A stretch of DNA of 64,000 nt. It comes from Lewinella sp038528965. Lineage in GTDB: Bacteria; Bacteroidota; Bacteroidia; Chitinophagales; Saprospiraceae. The notes below the pieces were generated by a model. It saw only the letters and a list, made by a program, of their open reading frames with translations. It did no database searches and was not told the DNA's origin. How positions within the stretch are numbered: the stretch's first letter is position 1; each line of letters opens with the position of its first letter. Positions 18,433 through 25,881 of this stretch are shown piece after piece. The position numbers and the translations under genes are program-made. Location: positions 186,001-250,000 of the forward strand of contig JBCBEC010000004.1 in assembly GCA_038528965.1 (NCBI GenBank), written 5' to 3'.

Positions 18433-20802
18433 TTATTCGTCACGTAATCGTTCTGCCGGATTCACCATGGCAGCTTTCAGGCTCTGTGCACTTACGGTGA
18501 GCAGCGCAATCGTCAGGGCCAAGCCAATGGCTAAGGCAAATACCATCCAGGGAAAATCAATGCGGTAGGTGAAAGTATCCAGCCACTGATTCAGGAAATA
18601 GGCACCGAGCGGTATAGCCACCAGGCCACCCACCATGATCAGCAGCATGAACTCGCTGGAAAGGAGCAGCCAAATCTGCTGTACCGTAGCACCGAGTATT
18701 TTGCGGATGCTCACTTCTTTGGATTTACGCTCTACCAGATACATAGCCAAGCCCAGTAACCCTAGGGCAGATAGCAACACTGCTAAGGCCGCGAAAGCCA
18801 ACATAACGGCACCCAAGAAATTGGTCGTGGCAAATTTATCAGCGTAGGCATCCTCAATGAAGCTATAGCTGAACGGTGTAATCGGATCATGCTGAGCCAC
18901 CAGTTCCTCTAATTGCCCCAAGGAAGTCGTCAGTGGTTGATCAGCAGTAAGGCGAATCACCATAGGCCCTCGCCAATTCCGCTTGAGAAAGAGAACTGGC
19001 CGAATGGGGTCGAATGGGCTTTCCATAATGGCATTTTCTACCACGCCAACGATGGGATGCGAGTTGTCTCCCCATTGCAATACCGTACCAATTGGATCCT
19101 CCAAGCCCATACGCTGCCGGGCAGCTTCATTGATGATTATAGCATCCATATCGGTGTCCGGCTCTGAGCGGAAGGTGCGGCCATCTAGAATTTCTAGGCC
19201 AAGCGTCGCAAAATAGTCTTCACCAATGCCGATGAAGCCCATATCAACCTGTTCTCCTTCAACTTTTCCGGGCCATTGAATGGTGCTGGTAGAAGAACTG
19301 ACTTCCGTGACATCAGAGCTGGTACAGGTAACGCTTTCGGCTACGCCCTTAGACAATAGTTGCTGCTTAAGAGTGCTGTAATTCTTACTGAGGTCAGCCG
19401 TATACGGCACATTGATCAGGCGCGTTTTATCATACCCTATATCCAAGCTTTGACCGTACTGTACCTGCTTGTACACAGCCAAGCTACCAGCAATAAGTGC
19501 AATTGACAACACAAACTGCGTAACGACCAAAACGCGGCGACCCCAGATCTGACCAGTGCTTACCGTAGCCTTACCCCGCTGCATAATCTCACGAGCAGAG
19601 TAACGCGTAAGAAAAAAGGCGGGATAGCCACCAGCGATAATCACGCAGAAGAGAATCAAAGCCAAACTAGCCCCCCAAAAGCCCAGGGAATTTAGGGGCA
19701 GGTGAAGCGGAGTTTCGACTAATTGACCAAAAGCGGGTAAAGTCGCCGCTACCGCAATGAGAGATACCAAAAAGGCCAAACCAATCAGCACGCCTGACTC
19801 TCCCAAAAACTGCGCAGCGAGCCGGCTGGTGGTGGCTCCAATCGTTTTGCGTACGGCTACTTCCTTGTAGCGTTTTTCGGTGCGGGCCGTAGCCAGATTG
19901 ATAAAGTTGATACAGGCAATGAGCAAGACCAACAAGCCAACAATACCAAAGAGCTGGACATTGCGCATACGGCCCTTGACGGCCTGACCATTGTCAAATT
20001 CGCTATACAAATGCCAATCGCTCAGCTCATGGGCACTGAAGGTTGTTCCGCCACCGCCTTTATGCTCTTCCAAGGTATGCTCGTGCTGTGCCAAGAGTGA
20101 TTCAACACTGACCCCCTCCTCCAATTCGAAATATATCTGATACGAATAACTACCCCAGTTTTGGCGCTCCTTAGTCATCCAGGATTCCAACTGCATCTTC
20201 AGGCTGTAGGGCAGGAGAAAATCAAATTGCAAGGTAGATTGCACAGGGACGTTTTCTAGTACGGCACTTACTTGCAAACTGGTTTGCCTCCCCAAGTTTA
20301 CCGTCTTCCCTATTACATCAGTTTCACCAAATAGCGCTTCGGCAGTAGCCGCCGTCAGGACAATCTGATTAGGTTCTAAGAGCGCGCTTTTAAGGTCACC
20401 ATGTAAGGCGGGAAAGGTGAAAATGTTTAGAAAATTAGCTTCCACATAGTTCCCGAATTTTCGAATCCGTACCTCATCTCGCACCAGGGTTTGATCGAAC
20501 CCCCAATCCGTTAGTGCTACCCTTTTCACACCAGAGGTTTCATTCCGCAGCACCTCCGCCATCGGCATGGGGAGATCCGGGTACGTTTCCATTGGACCAG
20601 CTGAAGGCTGGTAATTTTGCATCCCCCGGTAGATCCGATCTGCTCGTTCGTGAAACGTATCGTAACCCAGTTGATGATTCACCCACAAGAGGCTCAGAAT
20701 AGCAACCGTAAAACCGAGTGCTAGCCCAAGTAGGCTGATGCCACTGTGGGTTTTGTTTTTCCAAAGTTGCCGCCAGGCAGATTTCAATATGTTTTGGAGC
20801 AT
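18433..20802 (-). CDS. Two-module MacB/FtsX-type ABC transporter permease (789 aa), close paralogue of next upstream gene
   Basis: N-terminus MLQNILKSAWRQLWKNKTH and ending NPAERLRDE closely match the gene at 20865-23237 (MLRIILKSAWRQLWNNKGY, NPADRLRDD). The two share the unusual extracytoplasmic stretches TYPDLPMPMAEVLR/SFPALPYPMAAVLR and VALTDWG, and both have WGD/WND plus HPIVGVVENAIMESPF or YPIIGVVEDVIMETPF instead of the DYHxxSL signature. The first coupling segment is KRYKEVAVRKTIGATTSRL, the second KEVSIRKILGATVQQIW. They form the most recent duplicate pair of the array by eye. Start ATG 20802. Confidence 0.9.
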   Translation of the reverse strand: MLQNILKSAWRQLWKNKTHSGISLLGLALGFTVAILSLLWVNHQLGYDTFHERADRIYRGMQNYQPSAGPMETYPDLPMPMAEVLRNETSGVKRVALTDWGFDQTLVRDEVRIRKFGNYVEANFLNIFTFPALHGDLKSALLEPNQIVLTAATAEALFGETDVIGKTVNLGRQTSLQVSAVLENVPVQSTLQFDFLLPYSLKMQLESWMTKERQNWGSYSYQIYFELEEGVSVESLLAQHEHTLEEHKGGGGTTFSAHELSDWHLYSEFDNGQAVKGRMRNVQLFGIVGLLVLLIACINFINLATARTEKRYKEVAVRKTIGATTSRLAAQFLGESGVLIGLAFLVSLIAVAATLPAFGQLVETPLHLPLNSLGFWGASLALILFCVIIAGGYPAFFLTRYSAREIMQRGKATVSTGQIWGRRVLVVTQFVLSIALIAGSLAVYKQVQYGQSLDIGYDKTRLINVPYTADLSKNYSTLKQQLLSKGVAESVTCTSSDVTEVSSSTSTIQWPGKVEGEQVDMGFIGIGEDYFATLGLEILDGRTFRSEPDTDMDAIIINEAARQRMGLEDPIGTVLQWGDNSHPIVGVVENAIMESPFDPIRPVLFLKRNWRGPMVIRLTADQPLTTSLGQLEELVAQHDPITPFSYSFIEDAYADKFATTNFLGAVMLAFAALAVLLSALGLLGLAMYLVERKSKEVSIRKILGATVQQIWLLLSSEFMLLIMVGGLVAIPLGAYFLNQWLDTFTYRIDFPWMVFALAIGLALTIALLTVSAQSLKAAMVNPAERLRDE

Positions 20803-20829
20803 GGTAGTAAAGTCTTCGGGTGATAGTTT

Positions 20830-20848
20830 GACCCAACTAAGGTGGGTC
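20830..20848. repeat. Small hairpin in permease junction
   Basis: GACCCA (20830-20835) and TGGGTC (20843-20848) are complementary around a seven-base loop in the 62-bp gap between the two closest permease paralogues. It is not a member of the GACGCATTGC family but sits in the equivalent place. A six-bp stem is weak evidence by itself. Confidence 0.4.
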
Positions 20849-20864
20849 GTAAAATGGGTGAACG

Positions 20865-23237
20865 TTAGTCGTCGCGTAATCGATCAGCAGGATTAACCAA
20901 TGCGGCCTTGATACTTTGGGCACTTATAGTAGCTAGCGCAATGAACAAGGCGATGGCAATAGCGATGCCGAATACAACCCAGGGCAGATCAATGCGGTAG
21001 GTAAAGTTGGTTAACCATCCTTCGGTGAAGTAAGCACCGAGCGGAATAGCCAACACACCACCAATTACAATGAGGAGCATAAACTCGCGTGATAGTAATA
21101 GCCATAGTTGCCCAATGCTAGCACCGAGTATCTTACGAATAGAAATTTCTTTGGCACGACGTTCAGCCAAGTATAAAGCCAATCCTAGCAAGCCGAGAGC
21201 CGATAAGAAGATGGCCAGCCCAGCAAACAGGAGCGCTACCGTACCCACGAAATTGGTTCCCGTGAACTTCTGAGAATAAGTCTCCTCTACGAATTCGTAG
21301 TTGAAAGGAGTAGTAGGATCATGCTTTTCAAAAATGGGTTGAATGGTGGCCAGGGCTTGTTCAGTTGCCAAATGCTCATTGATTCGCATCATGAAGAAGC
21401 TTCTCCAAGTTGGATTATAGATAAAAACAGTAGGGCGTACTGGCTCAAATGGTGTTTCCATAATCACGTCCTCCACGACTCCAATAATAGGATAGGCAAC
21501 GTCATTCCAGGTCAACTGCGTACTCAGCGGATCTTCCAACCCCATGCGCTTTACCGCCGCCTGGTTTACAATCATCGCTAATGTATCCGCACCAGTTGCT
21601 CGGAAAGGACGACCTTCCGTAAAGTCAATTTCCAGAACATCGAAATAGTGATCACTGGTAGCAATGAAGGCGAATCCTAGATGCTCGTCTTCTGCTTTAC
21701 CAGGCCAGTTGATATTGCCCATATTTGACCATACACCGGTAATTGGGCTACCAGAAGCCGTTACTTCATCAACTACATTAGCTGCCAGTAATTCAGCTTT
21801 AATGGCGTCGAATCTAGGATCTAAACTTGCGTTGTTAGGTATGGCAAGCAGGCGCTCTTGGTTGTAGCCCATATCGCGTTCCTGGGCATAACGTACCTGC
21901 TTATGAATGATTAGGCTACCTGCAATTAGAGCGATAGAGATCGTAAACTGAGAAGACACCAATAAACGGCGGCTCCACATATTCCCTCCACGCCCGATTT
22001 GGAAGCTTTTTTGCAATACCGACTTCGCCTCAAAGCGCGTGAGGAAGAAAGCAGGATAACTGCCCGCCATAAGGGTAGTGATCAAAATGATTCCGGCGGA
22101 AGCTAGCCAGAAAATAGGCGAAGCAAACGGCAACTTGATTTCAGACTCAACCAGGGTATTGAAATATGGCAACAAGAGCACTAGAAAGATTATTGCTAAA
22201 CCAAAGGAAAAGAGCATGGTCACGCCTGCTTCCCCCAAAAACTGAGTAATCAACGTTCGCTGACCGGCTCCTACAGCCTTGCGAACTCCCACCTCTTTGC
22301 TTCGCTTCTCAGCGCGTGCGGTAGTAATGTTGATGAAGTTTACGCAGGCAATCAATAAAACCAACACTCCAATGATTCCAAATAGGCGCACATAACGAAT
22401 CAGGCCATTTACCGCTTCTCCATGCTCAAATTCACCGTATAGATGCCACTTGGACATTGAATAAACACTGAACTTAGAAACCGATAGCTCGTCTTCTTTC
22501 TCCAAAAAAATATCCCGGTGAAGCGCTTTTACTTCCTGAGCATCCGCGCCTTCCTCCATCTGGAAGTAAATCTGAAAAGATTGGTTACTCCAATTGTTAA
22601 TCGCCTCCGCAATCCAAGGCTCATGTTCTTCTCTCAACTTATGCGGCTGAAGAAAATCAAATTGCCAACTCGATTGTACCGGTGGATCAGCAATTACCCC
22701 CGTGACCTCAACGAGGACATTATTACCAACCGTTAGGTTCTTACCGACTGGATTCTCTGTTCCGAAAATTTCTTTCGCAGTACTTTCGGTGAGAATGATC
22801 TGATTGGAAGCAGATAATGCTGTTTCAATATCCCCTTCCAAGAGTGGAAAAGAAAAAATCTTAAGGAAATCAGGCTGGACGTGATAACCACTTTTTAGCA
22901 GTTGTGTTTCACCGTCTACCAGGCTAGTGGTAACGCCCCAGTCTGTCAGTGCTACATGTTTGATCCCAGGAGTTTCGTCACGCAATACGGCAGCCATTGG
23001 ATACGGAAGTGCTGGAAAGGACTGCATATCTTCTCCCGTAGGTGTAAAATCATGGTAGGCCTGGTAAATGTCTCCTGCGTTGGCGTGGAACTTATCAAAG
23101 TTGGAATGATACTGTACCCAAAGCGCAGACAACATAGCTACCGCTAAACCCACCGCCATGCCAAGGATATTGATGGTGCTGTAACCTTTGTTGTTCCAAA
23201 GCTGCCGCCAGGCTGATTTTAGGATGATACGTAACAT
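20865..23237 (-). CDS. Two-module MacB/FtsX-type ABC transporter permease (790 aa), promoter-proximal member
   Basis: First permease after the ATPase gene in the reading direction. N-terminus MLRIILKSAWRQLWNNKGY; helix one GMAVGLAVAMLSALWV. The first coupling segment KRSKEVGVRKAVGAGQRTL follows FINITTARAEKR; the second is KEISIRKILGASIGQLWLLL, and the ending NPADRLRDD. As the member closest to the ATPase and fusion protein it is the best candidate for their obligate partner, but all copies have the same two-module design, so position is the only argument. 174 bp, including a palindrome, separate it from the ATPase gene. Start ATG 23237. Confidence 0.9.
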   Translation of the reverse strand: MLRIILKSAWRQLWNNKGYSTINILGMAVGLAVAMLSALWVQYHSNFDKFHANAGDIYQAYHDFTPTGEDMQSFPALPYPMAAVLRDETPGIKHVALTDWGVTTSLVDGETQLLKSGYHVQPDFLKIFSFPLLEGDIETALSASNQIILTESTAKEIFGTENPVGKNLTVGNNVLVEVTGVIADPPVQSSWQFDFLQPHKLREEHEPWIAEAINNWSNQSFQIYFQMEEGADAQEVKALHRDIFLEKEDELSVSKFSVYSMSKWHLYGEFEHGEAVNGLIRYVRLFGIIGVLVLLIACVNFINITTARAEKRSKEVGVRKAVGAGQRTLITQFLGEAGVTMLFSFGLAIIFLVLLLPYFNTLVESEIKLPFASPIFWLASAGIILITTLMAGSYPAFFLTRFEAKSVLQKSFQIGRGGNMWSRRLLVSSQFTISIALIAGSLIIHKQVRYAQERDMGYNQERLLAIPNNASLDPRFDAIKAELLAANVVDEVTASGSPITGVWSNMGNINWPGKAEDEHLGFAFIATSDHYFDVLEIDFTEGRPFRATGADTLAMIVNQAAVKRMGLEDPLSTQLTWNDVAYPIIGVVEDVIMETPFEPVRPTVFIYNPTWRSFFMMRINEHLATEQALATIQPIFEKHDPTTPFNYEFVEETYSQKFTGTNFVGTVALLFAGLAIFLSALGLLGLALYLAERRAKEISIRKILGASIGQLWLLLSREFMLLIVIGGVLAIPLGAYFTEGWLTNFTYRIDLPWVVFGIAIAIALFIALATISAQSIKAALVNPADRLRDD

Positions 23238-23375
23238 GACAGTCGGGTGATTTGAGGTACGGTTGGAGCGTACCTGGATACGATAATAATGGGTGTAGCT
23301 ATCCAGGGCCGGTATAGTTTAGCACTACCAGGCTCGGTTTATTGGGGGGGATTTCGCTTGGTTGGGGTATGGAGG

Positions 23376-23395
23376 GGACGCATTGCAATGCGTCC
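23376..23395. repeat. Palindromic repeat, perfect 20-bp copy
   Basis: GGACGCATTGCAATGCGTCC is a perfect 20-bp palindrome in the 174-bp gap between the ATPase gene and the first permease. It is preceded by a G-rich tract (TTGGGGGGG at about 23342-23350, GGTTGGGG at about 23361). On the minus-strand transcript it would sit directly after the ATPase stop codon, where it could reduce or process read-through into the permeases. Confidence 0.8.
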
Positions 23396-23411
23396 GTACG
23401 ACAGCGGTGTC

Positions 23412-24098
23412 CTACAGGTACTGCTGGACAATATTTTCAGTGACCACCTGACCATCTAGCATACGGATGATGCGGTTACCAAATTCAGCGCAGTACTGGG
23501 AGTGAGTTACCATGATGATGGTAGCGCCCTCCTGGTTCAGCTTCACGAGCGTCTTCATTACGTCATCACCGTTATTACTATCCAAGTTACCAGTAGGCTC
23601 ATCCGCAAGAATCAACTTGGGGTTGTTGATGATCGCACGGCCAACAGCTACCCGCTGTTGTTGACCACCAGAAAGCTGCTGCGGAAAGTGGTTGCGACGG
23701 TGCATCATATTCATTTTTTCCAGTACCTCCTCTACACGTTGCTTACGCTCAGCACTTCCTACTTTGGTGTAGATCAAAGGCAGCTCTACGTTTTCGAATA
23801 CGGTCAATTCATCAATCAGGTTAAAACTCTGGAAGATGAAACCGATATTGTTTTTGCGAAGGTCGGAGCGCTGGCGTTCTGAATAATTAGACACCTCATG
23901 ATCCAGGAATCCGTAGTTACCACCAGAAGGGTTATCGATCATACCCAAGATGTTCATCAGGGTTGATTTTCCACAACCGGAAGGCCCCATGATAGAGACA
24001 AATTCGCCGGCCTGGATTTCGATGCTCACTTCGTTTAGGGCAGTAGTTTCCACCTCGTCGGTGCGGTAGATTTTGGTGAGATTTTCCGTTTTAATCAT
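23412..24098 (-). CDS. ABC transporter ATP-binding protein, MacB/LolD type (228 aa)
   Basis: Cytoplasmic nucleotide-binding subunit that powers the MacB-like permeases. All catalytic motifs are intact: Walker A GPSGCGKST (38-46), Q-loop Q90, ABC signature LSGGQQQR (142-149), Walker B LILADE (162-167) with the catalytic Glu, D-loop GNLD, and H-loop His199. The length of 228 residues is typical for the MacB/LolD/FtsE group, with no fused permease. The start ATG 24098 gives MIKTENLTKIYRTDEVETTAL, the usual beginning. It is the only ATPase for at least ten permeases in the window, 82 bp after the fusion-protein gene and thus probably in the same operon. The substrate is not predictable from the ATPase. 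Confidence 0.96.
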   Translation of the reverse strand: MIKTENLTKIYRTDEVETTALNEVSIEIQAGEFVSIMGPSGCGKSTLMNILGMIDNPSGGNYGFLDHEVSNYSERQRSDLRKNNIGFIFQSFNLIDELTVFENVELPLIYTKVGSAERKQRVEEVLEKMNMMHRRNHFPQQLSGGQQQRVAVGRAIINNPKLILADEPTGNLDSNNGDDVMKTLVKLNQEGATIIMVTHSQYCAEFGNRIIRMLDGQVVTENIVQQYL

Positions 24099-24179
24099 GT
24101 CGGAGTGTTTTCGATTGAAGCTGGTGTCATCAACTACACCTGCTTCTATTTAGATTGTTATTAATTATTAGTCTTATCC

Positions 24180-25430
24180 TTACTTGAGCACTAGCTCTTC
24201 TTTATCGCCATAGTTCTCATAACTAGAGACAATGACAACTTCGCCGGGCTGCAGACCTTCTATCAGTTCGTAGTAATTTGGGTTTTGACGTCCTACCGTA
24301 ATGTTACGGCGGCGCGCGATACCAGCAGCAGGATCCAGTACGTATACCCAATTACCTCCGGTGCTTTGGTAGTAGCCACCTTTAGCCAGCAGCATAGCAC
24401 GTGTATCATCGCTAAGCGAAAGCTTGAGTGAGATGGTCTGGCCACGCTTAATCCGGTCCGGAGCTTCACCCACGAATACTAGGTCTACTGCGAAGGAACC
24501 ATTGGTCACTTCTGGATATATCTTATTGATGCGCAAGGTGAAGGTTTGCCCTTCCATTAAGAAAGTACCTTCCTGCTGTGGAAAAATACGGCTGATGTAG
24601 AATTCGTCAATATTAGCACGGATCTTAAACTGCTCCAGTACGTCAATCTGGGCAATTCGGTCACCACGCGTGATTAACTGACCTACCTCTGAATCCAATG
24701 AAGAAATCTGTCCATCAATGGGTGCCTTAATGGTGAGGTTAGAGAGGCTATTGCGTGCGAAATCCAGGTTGCGCTGCATCAAATCCAAAGTCGTTTGCAT
24801 TTGGTTTTCCTGCATGATCTGGAAGAGAGAATCTTTTTCGATCGTCCGCTCCAATAGTCCTTTACGGCGAACGAGGTGCTCGAATTCATCTTGGGTGTCT
24901 TCAAACTCTACTTGTGAGATCACCTTATCGTTGATTAAGTCCTGGTTACGGGCGTTCCGCTTTTCAATCAGATCAAGGCGAAAGCGCACATCCAAAGCCT
25001 GATCTTTCAGGGAGAGGCTCTGCTGGTCCATCAGAATACTAGTCTGACGGATGTCATTAATCTGATTTACAATTTGTGCTTCCTGATTGAGTACGTTCAA
25101 CTCTAAATCAAGGTTAGATAGGCGCATAATCTCCTGGCCTTTTTCCACCATGGCACCGTTCTCTACAAAGACCTGCTCTACCCGGCCGCCTTCAATAGCG
25201 TCGAGGTACACCGTCTTGATCGGTTCAACCACACCAAAGAGGGTGATATATTCTTTGAAAACACCTTCTTCAATGGTGTCCAGTAGCAGGCGTTCGCGCT
25301 CTACGTTGAGTCGGCTCGTACCCGCATCGCGATAAATGGCAGAGATCAGAAACAGGGCCAATACTACACCAGCGCCGATGAGGGTGATGCGTTGCCATGT
25401 CCAAGTTTTCTTTTCTATTTTTCGATCCAT
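24180..25430 (-). CDS. HlyD-family periplasmic membrane fusion protein (416 aa)
   Basis: Periplasmic adaptor of a tripartite efflux or secretion system. One N-terminal membrane anchor (about residues 14-33, TLIGAGVVLALFLISAIY) is followed by a lipoyl/barrel-sandwich half-motif (VEPIKTVYLDAIEGGRVEQ, with GAMVEKGQEIMRLSN), a long alpha-hairpin of about 110-235 rich in Leu, Glu and Gln, the second lipoyl half (LTIKAPIDGQISSLDSEVGQ) and beta-barrel/proximal domains to the C-terminus (GLQPGEVVIVSSYENYG). No lipobox. It is the first gene of the exporter operon, with an 82-bp spacer to the ATPase. The outer-membrane partner (TolC type) is not in the window. The upstream region holds a sigma-54-like promoter and structured leader. 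The start ATG 25430 precedes a charged lead MDRKIEKKTW. Confidence 0.93.
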   Translation of the reverse strand: MDRKIEKKTWTWQRITLIGAGVVLALFLISAIYRDAGTSRLNVERERLLLDTIEEGVFKEYITLFGVVEPIKTVYLDAIEGGRVEQVFVENGAMVEKGQEIMRLSNLDLELNVLNQEAQIVNQINDIRQTSILMDQQSLSLKDQALDVRFRLDLIEKRNARNQDLINDKVISQVEFEDTQDEFEHLVRRKGLLERTIEKDSLFQIMQENQMQTTLDLMQRNLDFARNSLSNLTIKAPIDGQISSLDSEVGQLITRGDRIAQIDVLEQFKIRANIDEFYISRIFPQQEGTFLMEGQTFTLRINKIYPEVTNGSFAVDLVFVGEAPDRIKRGQTISLKLSLSDDTRAMLLAKGGYYQSTGGNWVYVLDPAAGIARRRNITVGRQNPNYYELIEGLQPGEVVIVSSYENYGDKEELVLK

Positions 25431-25446
25431 GATTCTTCTAAGTTGG

Positions 25447-25561
25447 TTTCGCCTAAGCGAAAAATCGTGCCGGCTCAGTATTTGGTTTTTTTGGAGTAAA
25501 AGCGAGTGAAAAATTTAAAGCAACATTTGTCGGGTGATGTCTCCTTATACTGGCCGGCACG
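25447..25561 (-). promoter_or_regulatory. Structured 5' leader of the exporter operon (nested inverted repeats)
   Basis: Two nested structures lie between the predicted transcription start (about 25592) and the fusion-protein ATG at 25430. The outer one pairs CGTGCCGGC (25466-25474) with GCCGGCACG (25553-25561); with a one-base bulge the pairing extends through CAGTAT for about 15 bp. The inner one, 17 nt before the start codon, pairs TTTCGC (25447-25452) with GCGAAA (25457-25462) around a CTAA loop. The outer arms also fit a protein-binding dyad, but 78 bp spacing favours an RNA structure. Function is inference. Confidence 0.5.
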
Positions 25562-25601
25562 TTTTGTAGCAAACAGTATATTAAACTCTCATCCATTTTA
25601 G

Positions 25602-25617
25602 GACAATGGCTGTGCCA
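25602..25617 (-). promoter_or_regulatory. Candidate sigma-54 promoter for the exporter operon
   Basis: On the minus strand, TGGCAC (25617-25612), five bases, then TTGTC (25606-25602). The known consensus is TGGCAC-N5-TTGC(A/T): the -24 box is a perfect match with exact spacing, and the -12 box deviates by T for C. The predicted start lies near 25592, giving a leader of about 160 nt before the fusion-protein ATG. The divergently placed gene at 26320 encodes a sigma-54-dependent activator, which supports the assignment. Confidence 0.65.
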
Positions 25618-25682
25618 TAAACTATAAGACACTATCTATCAATCACTTAAAAAACATCACCATATCAAAACCACTCATTTTC

Positions 25683-25733
25683 TGTGCGCAACTGGACAGA
25701 ATGTGTTCAAAAATGAACAGTTTGTGTGCAACT
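25683..25733. promoter_or_regulatory. Candidate upstream activator sites (dyad within direct repeats)
   Basis: A perfect dyad TGTTCA-N4-TGAACA (25704-25719) is flanked by two near-identical direct repeats TGTGCGCAACT (25683-25693) and TGTGTGCAACT (25723-25733), 40 bp apart. The dyad centre is about 120 bp upstream of the predicted sigma-54 start site, the range where enhancer sites for NtrC-family regulators normally lie. The neighbouring regulator gene is the obvious candidate to bind here; this is inference. Confidence 0.5.
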
Positions 25734-25769
25734 ATTGGGTGGTGCCGTATATCTTTGGAGTATGCTTGC

Positions 25770-25866
25770 GGTGTAAGCTCACTAACGTTCGCGGAGGGAA
25801 CTCGCTGGCGCTCGTGGGGGAAGCTCGCAGGCTCGCGGTAAGTGTTTGCTTCGCTCGCGAAGTAGG
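25770..25866. repeat. Degenerate, inverted relatives of the 45-bp tandem array
   Basis: Read on the minus strand, this stretch contains GCGAAC, GTGAGC and GCGAGC words in the order and spacing of the adjacent array. The segment complementary to 25772-25804 aligns with half an array unit (CCGCGAACG then TTAGTGAGCTTAC versus CAGTGAGCTAC). It faces the array in opposite orientation, with about 15 bp (25867-25881) between them. It looks like older, inverted array units. Confidence 0.55.
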
Positions 25867-25881
25867 GTATACAAAAAAACA

